22,194 nt of DNA, from contig DATFLK010000077.1 in NCBI GenBank assembly GCA_035267815.1, positions 1 to 22,194 of the forward strand, in the 5' to 3' direction. The notes below the pieces were generated by a model, which had not been told where the DNA came from, did not search any database, and worked only from the letters and a program-made list of their open reading frames with translations. Positions 1-6,403 of this stretch are shown in pieces; the stretch's first letter is position 1; every line of letters begins with the position of its first letter. Made by a program: the position numbers and the translations under genes. Origin of the DNA: DATFLK01 sp035267815. GTDB taxonomy: Bacteria; Pseudomonadota; Zetaproteobacteria; Mariprofundales; Mariprofundaceae.

Positions 1-1560
1 TTTCGCCGCCTTGAGGGTCTCCTGCAGATGGAGGTGGAGCTTCTCATCCGGTGAGGTTCGGCGCAGCGCCAGCTCCGTATAGCCGACGATGACACCCAGC
101 ATGTTGTTGAAGTCGTGGGCGATACCGCCGGCCAGTCGCCCAATCGACTCTATCTTCTGAGCCTGTTGCAATTGCTCCTCCAGTGCTTCGCGCTCCCTGT
201 CAGCCTTCACCGTTTCAGTGATGTCCTCAATGATGCCGTCGAGATAGAGCGGTCGGTTCTGTTCATCCCGAACGATTTTCAGGTAGAGGTTGGCAATGCA
301 TTCGCTGCCGTCCTTGCGACGATAGTGATTGAGATACTGCGTTGCGTCATCCGTTACATGGAGTTGCTGGGATACAATCTGTTGCCGGTCTTCATGCCGG
401 AAGTAGAGCTGCTCGCCGATATCATGGATTTCACGGACCATGGCTTCGGGGGATTCGTAGTGGAGCATTGCGGCCAGGGCCGGATTGACCTCTAGGAAAC
501 GCCCTTCGATGGTTGAACGAAAGATGCCCAGCGGTGAATTATGGAAGATGGTCCGATACTTCTCCTCGTTCAGGCGCAGTGCTTCGGCGGTTTTCATCCG
601 TTCGGCGCGTGTGCGGATGACGGAGATACCGAACGACATATCCTGTGCGAGCTCCTCGATGAGCCGGATCTCCTCCTGTGTAAACGCGTATGCTTCGTCT
701 GAATAGACGGAAAGCAGTCCCACGACGTTGCCGTCCTCGTTCTTGAGTGGCGCACCGACGCTGGAGCGGTATCCGCGCGACAGCGCATCTTCGCGCCACG
801 GCGCCATGCGGGGGTCGTTGGCGATATCCTCGACATAAATGTATGTTCCTTGGCGAGCCGCTTCGCCTGCAGGGCCACGTCCCCGTTCCGTCTCGTTCGA
901 CCAGGAGAGCTTGGCGCGCTCCATGTAGCCGCTGTTGTGGCCGTGCCAGACCACTGGCTGGATGGTCCTCTCTTCGTCATGCTCGAGAAACCCGACCCAT
1001 GCCATGCGGTAGCCGGCCTCGTCGCAGATGATGCGACAGATGTCGTTGAGAAGGCTCTGTTCGCCGGTGGCCCGAATCATCGCCTGACGGCAGCTGCTGA
1101 TGGCACGAAGCTCGCGGTTCAGCCTGTGTTGTATCTCTTCCGCCTGTTTCCGGTCGGTGATGTCGAGGATAGTGCCGATGATGCCTGTAATATTTCCGGT
1201 TCCGTCTTTTAATGGGGCTTTATGGGCGATGACATCGCGCAGCTTGCCGTTCTTGTCCCGGATGTGGGTTTCGTATCGCTGGTCCGCACTGTTATCAATG
1301 ACCTCTTTGTCCTTGATGTGGTAGATTTTGGCCAGGTTCGATGCCGTGATGTCGAAGACGTTTTTGCCGGTGATCTCGTGCCGCTTGACGCCGTAAAGCT
1401 CCTCGAAGGATGTATTGCATCCGATAAAGCACCCGCCCCTGTCCTTGTAGAAGATGGGGATCGGGATGGTATCGATTAGCGAACCCAGAAAGGCCTCGCC
1501 CGAGTGCAACTCCCCGGAGCCCTGAATGTTTCCGTCGGTGTTGTTTGGTTCTGCTGTCAT
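1..1560 (-). CDS. PAS-GAF-PAS sensor histidine kinase, C-terminus cut off by window edge
   Basis: Membrane-free, cytosolic-type sensor kinase; 520 codons are visible and the reading frame is open to base 1. Translating the minus strand gives, in order, a PAS domain (about residues 22-135, ending in the PAC-like 'GTILDITDRKQAEE'), a GAF domain (about 165-312, 'SVGAPLKNEDGNVVGLLSVYS'-type core), a second PAS/PAC (about 330-455, ending 'DGIIEDITET'), then a HisKA dimerisation region with H-box 'GGIAHDFNNML'. The phospho-accepting His is residue 482. The ATPase domain, and any receiver domain, lies outside the window. The H-box form with 'HDFNN' is typical of the PAS-rich kinases that often carry a C-terminal receiver. 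The ATG at 1558-1560 has a strong AGAGGAG ribosome site just upstream and a sigma70-like promoter further up. No response regulator is visible beside it, so the signal and target are unknown. No transmembrane segment is seen, so the input is probably cytoplasmic. Confidence 0.9.
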   Translation of the reverse strand, partial: MTAEPNNTDGNIQGSGELHSGEAFLGSLIDTIPIPIFYKDRGGCFIGCNTSFEELYGVKRHEITGKNVFDITASNLAKIYHIKDKEVIDNSADQRYETHIRDKNGKLRDVIAHKAPLKDGTGNITGIIGTILDITDRKQAEEIQHRLNRELRAISSCRQAMIRATGEQSLLNDICRIICDEAGYRMAWVGFLEHDEERTIQPVVWHGHNSGYMERAKLSWSNETERGRGPAGEAARQGTYIYVEDIANDPRMAPWREDALSRGYRSSVGAPLKNEDGNVVGLLSVYSDEAYAFTQEEIRLIEELAQDMSFGISVIRTRAERMKTAEALRLNEEKYRTIFHNSPLGIFRSTIEGRFLEVNPALAAMLHYESPEAMVREIHDIGEQLYFRHEDRQQIVSQQLHVTDDATQYLNHYRRKDGSECIANLYLKIVRDEQNRPLYLDGIIEDITETVKADREREALEEQLQQAQKIESIGRLAGGIAHDFNNMLGVIVGYTELALRRTSPDEKLHLHLQETLKAAK

Positions 1561-1601
1561 GACTCCTCTTCCCCTCGAGGTTAAAACTCTTCCCAGATAA
1601 A

Positions 1602-1630
1602 AACATAGGCGTGTTTTTCTCTCTTCACAA
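1602..1630 (-). promoter_or_regulatory. Sigma70-like promoter for the histidine kinase gene
   Basis: On the minus strand a -35 TTGTGA (plus 1625-1630) is followed after exactly 17 bases by a -10 TATGTT (plus 1602-1607). Predicted start is near 1595, giving a leader of about 35 bases with an AGAGGAG ribosome site before the ATG at 1560. Seen by eye only; no transcript evidence. Confidence 0.55.
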
Positions 1631-1757
1631 GATGGGGAGGGGGATCAGGCGTTTCAAGGGTGGCGCTGTTCGTGGCCGGCATTATTTCCAATGCCGGGAT
1701 TTGCTTGCTACCTTACCGGTAGTGGTGGCCGTTGATGCGGTCGGAAAGGAACCTGAT

Positions 1758-2090
1758 ATGACCAACTGTCTTTTTTGCAAGATTGTCGACGGCGAAATTC
1801 CCAGTACGAAGGTCTACGAGGATGACGATTTTCTCGCTTTCGAGGATATCCATCCCAAGGCTCCGGTGCATGTGCTGGTGATCCCCAAGCGCCATGTCCC
1901 TACGTTGGACGATGTCGGAGCGGGGGATGTCGAACTGCTCGGCAGGTTGATGGATCGTGTCCGCCATGTCGCCAAGGCGCTGGATCTGGCGGCAGGCTAC
2001 CGCGTGGTCATCAATGTGCGCGAGGAGGGCGGACAGGAGGTGTTCCATCTGCATGTGCATATTCTGGGCGGCAAGCGCATGCCGTTCTGA
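1758..2090 (+). CDS. hinT: Histidine triad (HIT/HinT) nucleotide-binding protein
   Basis: A 110-residue protein of the HIT superfamily, which hydrolyses nucleoside phosphoramidates such as AMP-lysine. It opens with 'NCLFCKIVDGEIPSTKVYEDD', the classic HinT start, and carries the C-terminal triad 'HLHVHI' (His97, His99, His101; the middle one is the nucleophile in the family). The open frame extends back to 1611, but the ATG at 1758 is preferred: it has a GGAAAGGA ribosome site at the right distance, and the protein then has normal HinT length. The N-terminal 'CLFC' Cys pair resembles the zinc-binding type of HIT proteins, although only part of that site is obvious here. The DUF721/DciA gene begins 10 bases downstream, so the two are probably co-transcribed. 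The family assignment is secure; the physiological substrate is not known from sequence. Confidence 0.93.
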   Translation: MTNCLFCKIVDGEIPSTKVYEDDDFLAFEDIHPKAPVHVLVIPKRHVPTLDDVGAGDVELLGRLMDRVRHVAKALDLAAGYRVVINVREEGGQEVFHLHVHILGGKRMPF

Positions 2091-2100
2091 TTCCAAGCGG

Positions 2101-2568
2101 ATGGATATGAAGCGAAACAAGCATTTACAGCGACTGGGAAGCGAACTGGCTGGCGTTCTCGGAGCCGATCAGCTGACTCGGATAACCGACATCGCCCGCC
2201 TGCGGCGCATGTGGCCGGAGATCGTCGGTCCCATGCTGGCCCAGCGCTCGGAGCCGGTCAGTATCGAATCCTCCTGTCTCTGGATCGCGGTTGATCACCC
2301 GGCCATGGCGCAACAGGTACGATTTCTGCAGCGGGAGGTCATCGAGGCCTGCTTTCGCAAGGGGAGCGTGCGCGGGATCTCGAGGCTGCGTACGCGGATC
2401 CGGCAGGGCGCGGGGGTCAGCCAGGAGGCTCGTGTGCCGGTGGCGCGTGCCGTCTCGTGGCAACAGAAGAAGCGCATCGCCCGTGAACTCCACGGCGTGG
2501 AGAACCGGAAACTGAGGCGGGCGATCTTTCAGGCTCGTATCGCCCAGCTATCCTTCTCTTTGGAGTAG
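2101..2568 (+). CDS. dciA: DUF721 / DciA-family protein (putative replicative helicase operator)
   Basis: A 155-residue protein matching the DUF721 pattern: a 'LRRMWPEIVGPMLAQRSEP' block near residues 34-52, followed by 'LWIAVDHPAMAQQVRFL', the conserved '(L)xIxVxxxxWxQQLxxL'-like strand and helix. DUF721 proteins of most proteobacteria are DciA, which helps load or position the DnaB replicative helicase in bacteria lacking DnaC-type loaders. The C-terminal third (about 100-155) is Arg/Lys-rich and probably flexible. The start is ambiguous: ATGs at 2101 and 2107 are in frame and neither has a strong ribosome site, so translation may depend on the upstream HIT gene 10 bases away. DciA function is inferred from family; no helicase gene lies nearby. 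Confidence 0.75.
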   Translation: MDMKRNKHLQRLGSELAGVLGADQLTRITDIARLRRMWPEIVGPMLAQRSEPVSIESSCLWIAVDHPAMAQQVRFLQREVIEACFRKGSVRGISRLRTRIRQGAGVSQEARVPVARAVSWQQKKRIARELHGVENRKLRRAIFQARIAQLSFSLE

Positions 2569-2614
2569 TTAGATCCTGCGAGCCGGATGAATTGGGCAGG
2601 GGGATGCGGATGAT

Positions 2615-2627
2615 GGCGTATGACGCC
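2615..2627. other. Small inverted repeat between convergent genes
   Basis: GGCGT / ACGCC arms (2615-2619 and 2623-2627) enclose ATG. It lies in the 77-base gap between the convergent DUF721 gene and the OmpA-type lipoprotein gene. The stem is only 5 bp with no T-run after it on either strand, so it is at best a weak terminator candidate. Confidence 0.2.
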
Positions 2628-2645
2628 CTAGTGTGCGGGCGTGGA

Positions 2646-3266
2646 TCAGCCCGGCGTGCCGATGAAGATCTCGATACGGCGGTTCTTTTCCCGTCCTTCG
2701 GGGGTGCTGTTGTCGGCCACCGGATCGGTGTCGGCCCGCCCCTCGACGTGGATCCGCTGCTTGTCGATCTCCTCGCCCCAGATCAGCACGCGTGCCACGG
2801 CGGCGGCGCGGGCGGAGGAGAGCTCCCAGTTGTCCTTGTAGCGGTCGCGCAGCTTGTCGCCGACCGGCATTGAATCGGTATAGCCGACAATCCGGATTGG
2901 GGTGTCGTTCGAGGTGCCGTGCAGGCTTTCGACCACCTTGGCCAGTACCGAGCGCCCCGTTGTGTCGATCCGGGCCGAACCGCTGCCGAATAGAATGGCG
3001 TGCGGCAGGCTCACCTTGACGGAGGTGGCCGTCGTCTTTTCGACCGAGACGCCACTGTGCTGCATCTCGGGACGGAGCGAGCTCTGCAGTTTCTCAAGTG
3101 TGTTCTGGATCTCCTCGATCTTCTTGTCCTGCTGCTTGTCGTTCGTCTTCAGCTGCTTGATATCCGAAGCATTGCCCATCAGTTCGTTGTAATGGGCCTG
3201 ACTCAGACAGCCCGGCATGATCGCTAGGATCGAGAAGAGCCATAGATAGTGTTTGATGTGTTTCAT
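2646..3266 (-). CDS. OmpA/MotB-domain outer-membrane lipoprotein
   Basis: A 206-residue predicted lipoprotein that would anchor in the outer membrane and bind peptidoglycan. The signal peptide runs over residues 1-19 and ends in a lipobox-like 'IMPGC', with Cys20 the lipidation site. Residues about 25-65 are polar and heptad-like ('KQLKTNDKQQDKKIEEIQNT'), suggesting a short coiled coil. The C-terminal half is an OmpA-like domain: 'ILFGSGSARIDTTGRSVL', 'IVGYTDSMPVG', 'NWELSSARAAAVARVL', and the closing 'GREKNRRIEIFI', which holds the conserved Arg residues. The order lipoprotein signal, coiled coil, OmpA domain resembles Pal-like and type VI or flagellar accessory proteins, but no such partners are near. 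The ATG at 3266 has a GGAGAG ribosome site 5 bases upstream and a TATAAT box further up. Its specific role is unknown. Confidence 0.88.
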   Translation of the reverse strand: MKHIKHYLWLFSILAIMPGCLSQAHYNELMGNASDIKQLKTNDKQQDKKIEEIQNTLEKLQSSLRPEMQHSGVSVEKTTATSVKVSLPHAILFGSGSARIDTTGRSVLAKVVESLHGTSNDTPIRIVGYTDSMPVGDKLRDRYKDNWELSSARAAAVARVLIWGEEIDKQRIHVEGRADTDPVADNSTPEGREKNRRIEIFIGTPG

Positions 3267-3313
3267 TATTTCTCTCCACTTCGGCAGTTTCCGCCGCCGG
3301 TTCCAACAGATGC

Positions 3314-3346
3314 ATTATAGCCTGTCTGCGCCCCATTTTTGCACAA
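3314..3346 (-). promoter_or_regulatory. Possible promoter for the OmpA-domain lipoprotein gene
   Basis: A perfect -10 TATAAT on the minus strand (plus 3314-3319) lies about 50 bases before the ATG. The only TTG-type -35, TTGTGC (plus 3341-3346), is at a 21-base spacing, which is too long for standard sigma70; at normal spacing the -35 is poor. The -10 is convincing, the -35 is not. Confidence 0.4.
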
Positions 3347-3430
3347 GTCCGACGATTTGCAACAAAACGGGCGATCCGACCTCCCACAGGGGCGGTGACG
3401 GGTGGACCGGAAGATGCCGCTAATCGATGT

Positions 3431-3459
3431 TTGACAGGGGGTGGTCGCTCATCTAGATA
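3431..3459 (+). promoter_or_regulatory. Candidate promoter immediately before marC-family gene
   Basis: A perfect -35 TTGACA (3431-3436) is followed by a 17-base spacer and a weaker -10 TAGATA (3454-3459). The predicted transcription start, near 3466, falls almost on the ATG at 3468, so the transcript would have little or no leader. No Shine-Dalgarno sequence is seen before that ATG. Confidence 0.4.
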
Positions 3460-3467
3460 GCGCCCGC

Positions 3468-4082
3468 ATGATCGATCCGATGCTGAAATCACTGACCCTG
3501 TTCCTGGTGCTATTCAACCCCTTCCTGATGAGTATCTATCTGATGGATCTTATCCATGATCTGGATCACCGGGCCTTTTTCCGTGTGCTGGTGCGCGCTT
3601 CGACGATCAGCGGTGTTGTCTTCGTGCTCTTCGCGCTGGGAGGAGAACGCATTTTCACGACGCTCCTGCGGGTACGTTTCGAGTCGTTCCTGATCTTCGG
3701 CGGAGCGGTCGTCTTCCTGATCGCCCTGCAGATGATGTTTTCCGGCAGTGAGGCGATCAAGCGCATGCGTGGCGGCGATCCCGCCCATCTCTCCGGCTCG
3801 GTCGCCATGCCCTTCATGATCGGACCGGGCACGATTAGTGCCAGCGTGGTGACCGGCAACATCCTTCCCTTCTGGGTGGCCACGGGGGTGATCGTCCTTT
3901 CGATGATATTGACCGTGGCCATGCTTGTGGCGCTTAAACAGGCCTTCGATGCCATCAAGGTGCGCCACCTCGATCTGCTGGAGAGGTATATCGATATTGT
4001 CGGTCGCGCCGGGGCGCTGTTGACCGGCACGATCGGCATCCAGATGATCATGGAGGGGGTCAAGGGGGCGATCGCTTCATGA
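3468..4082 (+). CDS. MarC-family (UPF0056) integral membrane protein
   Basis: A 204-residue hydrophobic protein with about six membrane segments, matching the MarC/UPF0056 family. Recognisable parts are the N-terminal 'LTLFLVLFNPFLMSIYL', the central 'FGGAVVFLIALQMMF', the 'PFMIGPGTISASVV' loop (family signature 'P..agPG.i...'), and the C-terminal 'ERYIDIVGRAGALLTGTIGIQMIMEGVKG'. MarC proteins sit in the inner membrane; their transport substrate is not established, and the original multiple-antibiotic-resistance link was not supported. The frame is open back to a GTG at 3441, but that codon lies inside the putative promoter, so ATG 3468 (or ATG 3480) is preferred. Neither ATG has a clear ribosome site. 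The next gene, ectA, is separated by a hairpin and its own promoter, so this gene is probably not part of the ectoine operon. Confidence 0.85.
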   Translation: MIDPMLKSLTLFLVLFNPFLMSIYLMDLIHDLDHRAFFRVLVRASTISGVVFVLFALGGERIFTTLLRVRFESFLIFGGAVVFLIALQMMFSGSEAIKRMRGGDPAHLSGSVAMPFMIGPGTISASVVTGNILPFWVATGVIVLSMILTVAMLVALKQAFDAIKVRHLDLLERYIDIVGRAGALLTGTIGIQMIMEGVKGAIAS

Positions 4083-4103
4083 ACCAAAAAAAATGGCTCA
4101 ACA

Positions 4104-4122
4104 GGGCGGCCTTACGCTGCCC
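4104..4122 (+). terminator. Hairpin between marC-family gene and ectA, weak terminator or operator
   Basis: GGGCGGC (4104-4110), a 5-base loop, then GCTGCCC (4116-4122) form a 7-bp stem with one G-T wobble. It is followed only by GTTTGAAAT, so the T-run is poor. It abuts the -35 box of the ectA promoter, so it could end the upstream transcript or serve as a regulatory site. Confidence 0.35.
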
Positions 4123-4124
4123 GT

Positions 4125-4152
4125 TTGAAATAAAATGAGCAGCCGCTAGTAT
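4125..4152 (+). promoter_or_regulatory. Sigma70-like promoter of the ectABC operon
   Basis: A -35 TTGAAA (4125-4130), a 16-base spacer and a -10 TAGTAT (4147-4152) lie directly before ectA. The expected start point is about 4159-4160, one or two bases before the ATG at 4161. That predicts a leaderless mRNA for ectA unless a downstream start codon is used. Osmotic control of ect promoters is known in other bacteria, but no EctR or other regulator gene is seen here. Confidence 0.5.
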
Positions 4153-4160
4153 TCCCCGCA

Positions 4161-4673
4161 ATGCCACTTTCGACAGAAACGAAGCAGGATTCCTCCTTGG
4201 TGTTTCGCAAGCCGAGCGTATCTGATGGCGCCGCCGTCTATGACCTTGTCACGCGGTCGAAGCCGCTTGATGTGAATTCCCGCTATAATTATCTGCTGCT
4301 ATGCAGCCACTTTGCGAACACCTGTGCCGTGGTGGAATCCGACGGCGTCGTGCAGGCCTTTATCAGCGCCTACATCCCGCCCGAACAGCCCGAGACGCTG
4401 TTCGTCTGGCAGGTCGCGGTCGATGTGTCACTGCGTGGCCACGGGGTGGCCAGTCGTCTGATCGCGCACCTGCTCGAGCGCTCCAACCTTTCGCATATCC
4501 GCTTTGTCGAGGCGACGGTTAATCCGTCCAACGACGCCTCCCGCAATCTCTTCCGTTCGCTGGCTAGGAAATCCAGCTGTGAGATGGACGAAGAGATGAT
4601 GTTCCCGGTCGAGGTGTTCGGCGGAGATGCGCATGAGGCGGAGATCCTGCTGCGTGTCGGTCCAATAAAATAA
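4161..4673 (+). CDS. ectA: L-2,4-diaminobutyrate N-gamma-acetyltransferase
   Basis: Second step of ectoine synthesis: transfers acetyl from acetyl-CoA to diaminobutyrate. The 170-residue product is a GNAT-fold enzyme of normal EctA length. Typical EctA sequence is visible: 'FRKPSVSDGAAVYDLV' near the start, 'PLDVNSRYNYLLLCSHFANTC', 'PPEQPETLFVWQVAVD', the acetyl-CoA loop 'LRGHGVASRLI', and 'FVEATVNPSNDASRNLF'. The ATG at 4161 has no Shine-Dalgarno sequence and sits within two bases of the predicted transcription start. In-frame TTG 4197 and GTG 4200 follow an AGGA and would still leave the conserved fold intact, so they are alternative starts. ectB begins 17 bases downstream. Assignment is firm because ectB and ectC follow in order. 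Confidence 0.95.
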   Translation: MPLSTETKQDSSLVFRKPSVSDGAAVYDLVTRSKPLDVNSRYNYLLLCSHFANTCAVVESDGVVQAFISAYIPPEQPETLFVWQVAVDVSLRGHGVASRLIAHLLERSNLSHIRFVEATVNPSNDASRNLFRSLARKSSCEMDEEMMFPVEVFGGDAHEAEILLRVGPIK

Positions 4674-4690
4674 AAAGGATATAAAAAACC

Positions 4691-5968
4691 ATGAGAATTT
4701 TTGAAGAGATGGAATCCGAGGTGCGGGGGTATATCCGCTCTTTTCCCGCGATATTCGACCGGGCCAAGGGTGCCCACCTTTACGATGATCAGGAGAATGA
4801 GTATATCGACTTCTTCGCCGGTGCCGGCACGCTCAACTACGGTCACAACAACCCGGCCGTCTCCGAAGCGCTGATCGAATATATACAGCACGACGGCATC
4901 GTTCATGGTCTGGACAAGGCGACGGTGGCCAAGAAGAACTTCCTGCAGAAGTTCCGCGATACCATTCTCTCGCCGCGCAATCTCGAGTACAAGATGCAGT
5001 TCACCGGTCCGACCGGCACCAATGCAGTCGAGACGGCGCTAAAGCTGGCGCGTATGGTCAAGCGCCGCTCCAATATCATCGCCTTCACCAACTCCTACCA
5101 CGGTCTCTCCATGGGCTCGCTGGCGGTGACCGGCAACTCCTTCTATCGCGACGAGTCATACGGCGTGCGCGTCAACAGTGCTTTCGTCCCCTACGATGGC
5201 TACTTCGGCGACGATGTGGATACCATCGACTATCTGCGGCGTATGCTTGAGGACCAGAGTAGCGGTGTCGACCTGCCGGCCGCCATTATTGTCGAGACGG
5301 TCCAGGGCGAGGGCGGTATTCATGTCGCCAGTGATACCTGGCTGCAGAATCTCGAAAGCCTCTGCCGTGAATTCGATATCCTGCTGATCATTGACGATAT
5401 CCAGATGGGCAACGGCCGTACCGGCTCCTTCTTCAGCTTCGAGCGGGCCGGTATTACCCCCGATATGGTCACCTTGTCCAAATCGATCGGCGGTGGCCTG
5501 CCGATGTCGATCCTCCTGATGCGGCCGGAGCTGGATCAGTGGCAGCCGGGTGAGCATACCGGCACCTTCCGCGGCAACAACATGGCCTTTGTCGCCTCCA
5601 CCAAGCTGCTCGAATACTGGGATAGCCCGGATTTCGCGGAGGGTGTGGTCCAGAAGGGCAAGTTCCTTGAGGAGAGGTTGAAGGAGATTATTGCCAACCA
5701 TCCGGATGCCGAGGGCGAATTGCGCGGTGTCGGCATGGTATGGGGTATCGAGTTCGCTGATCCGAACTTCGCCGGCGATCTTTCCGAGGAGTGCTTCGGC
5801 AACGGCCTGATCATCGAGACGGCCGGTGCCAACGGCCAGGTGATCAAGTTCCTGCCTTCGTTGACCATCACCGAGGAGGTGCTCTCCGAGGGACTCGACA
5901 TCATCGACAAATCGATCGCCAAGGTCTGCGAGGGCCGTAAAGAACTGCGTGCGGGGAACCTGTCATGA
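4691..5968 (+). CDS. ectB: L-2,4-diaminobutyrate transaminase
   Basis: First step of ectoine synthesis: converts aspartate 4-semialdehyde to L-2,4-diaminobutyrate using glutamate and pyridoxal phosphate. The 425-residue protein is a class III aminotransferase with the EctB N-terminus 'FEEMESEVRGYIRSFPAIFD'. It shows 'DFFAGAGTLNYGHNNP', the cofactor phosphate region 'TGPTGTNAVETALKLAR', 'VETVQGEGGI', the Asp pair 'LLIIDDIQMGNGRTG' (Asp235/236, pyridine-nitrogen contact), and the Schiff-base Lys264 in 'TLSKSIGGGLPMS'. The substrate-region 'HTGTFRGNNMAFVA' is also typical. The ribosome site AAGGA is about 11 bases before the ATG in an A-rich stretch. The stop overlaps the ectC start by four bases (ATGA), so the two are translationally coupled. 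Confidence 0.97.
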   Translation: MRIFEEMESEVRGYIRSFPAIFDRAKGAHLYDDQENEYIDFFAGAGTLNYGHNNPAVSEALIEYIQHDGIVHGLDKATVAKKNFLQKFRDTILSPRNLEYKMQFTGPTGTNAVETALKLARMVKRRSNIIAFTNSYHGLSMGSLAVTGNSFYRDESYGVRVNSAFVPYDGYFGDDVDTIDYLRRMLEDQSSGVDLPAAIIVETVQGEGGIHVASDTWLQNLESLCREFDILLIIDDIQMGNGRTGSFFSFERAGITPDMVTLSKSIGGGLPMSILLMRPELDQWQPGEHTGTFRGNNMAFVASTKLLEYWDSPDFAEGVVQKGKFLEERLKEIIANHPDAEGELRGVGMVWGIEFADPNFAGDLSEECFGNGLIIETAGANGQVIKFLPSLTITEEVLSEGLDIIDKSIAKVCEGRKELRAGNLS

Positions 5969-6366
5969 TTGTACGTCATCTTCCGGAGATCCTGGGTACC
6001 AAGCGGGACGTCAAGAGCGATACCGGTAATTGGGAGAGCCGTCGGCTGATCCTGAACGACGATGCGGTCGGTTTCTCGCTGCACGATACCATCATCCATG
6101 CCGGCACCGAGTCCGAGTTTTGGTACAAGAACCATATCGAGGCGGTCTACTGCGTCGAGGGCGAGGGCGAGATTGAGACGCTCGACGACGGCAAGGTGTA
6201 TCCGATCAAGGATGGCACCGTCTATCTTCTCAATGCCCACGATCGCCACAAGCTACGCGCGTTCAAGACCATGCGCATGGTCTGTGTCTTCAATCCGCCG
6301 GTCACGGGGAATGAGAAGCATGGTCCGGATGGCGCCTATTCGCCGGGGGCCCAGCATCAGGAGTAA
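5965..6366 (+). CDS. ectC: L-ectoine synthase
   Basis: Cyclises N-gamma-acetyl-diaminobutyrate to ectoine, the final step. The 133-residue cupin starts 'MIVRHLPEILGTKRDV', as EctC proteins do. Residues that fit the iron site mapped in a structurally studied EctC (Glu57, Tyr85, His93) are Glu59, Tyr87 and His95 here, with an offset of two; Trp23 fits a substrate contact. The C-terminus keeps 'CVFNPPVTGNEKHGPDGAY'. It overlaps ectB by four bases. No ectD hydroxylase or dedicated aspartokinase follows, so the locus predicts ectoine rather than 5-hydroxyectoine, with aspartate semialdehyde drawn from general metabolism. Confidence 0.97.
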   Translation: MIVRHLPEILGTKRDVKSDTGNWESRRLILNDDAVGFSLHDTIIHAGTESEFWYKNHIEAVYCVEGEGEIETLDDGKVYPIKDGTVYLLNAHDRHKLRAFKTMRMVCVFNPPVTGNEKHGPDGAYSPGAQHQE

Positions 6367-6367
6367 T

Positions 6368-6387
6368 CCTTCGGCTTCGGCCGGGGG
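6368..6387 (+). other. Stable UUCG-tetraloop hairpin between ectC and the symporter gene
   Basis: CCTTCGGC (6368-6375), TTCG loop (6376-6379) and GCCGGGGG (6380-6387) form an 8-bp stem with two G-U wobbles and an extra-stable UUCG tetraloop. It starts two bases after the ectC stop. No T-run follows, so it looks like an mRNA stability or processing element rather than a terminator. Confidence 0.5.
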
Positions 6388-6403
6388 TGTCGGTAGCGGT
6401 TAG

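Noticed and set aside
3441..3467. GTG 3441 as start of the marC-family gene
   Set aside because: It lies between the -35 and -10 of the likely promoter and adds nine residues not typical of the family.
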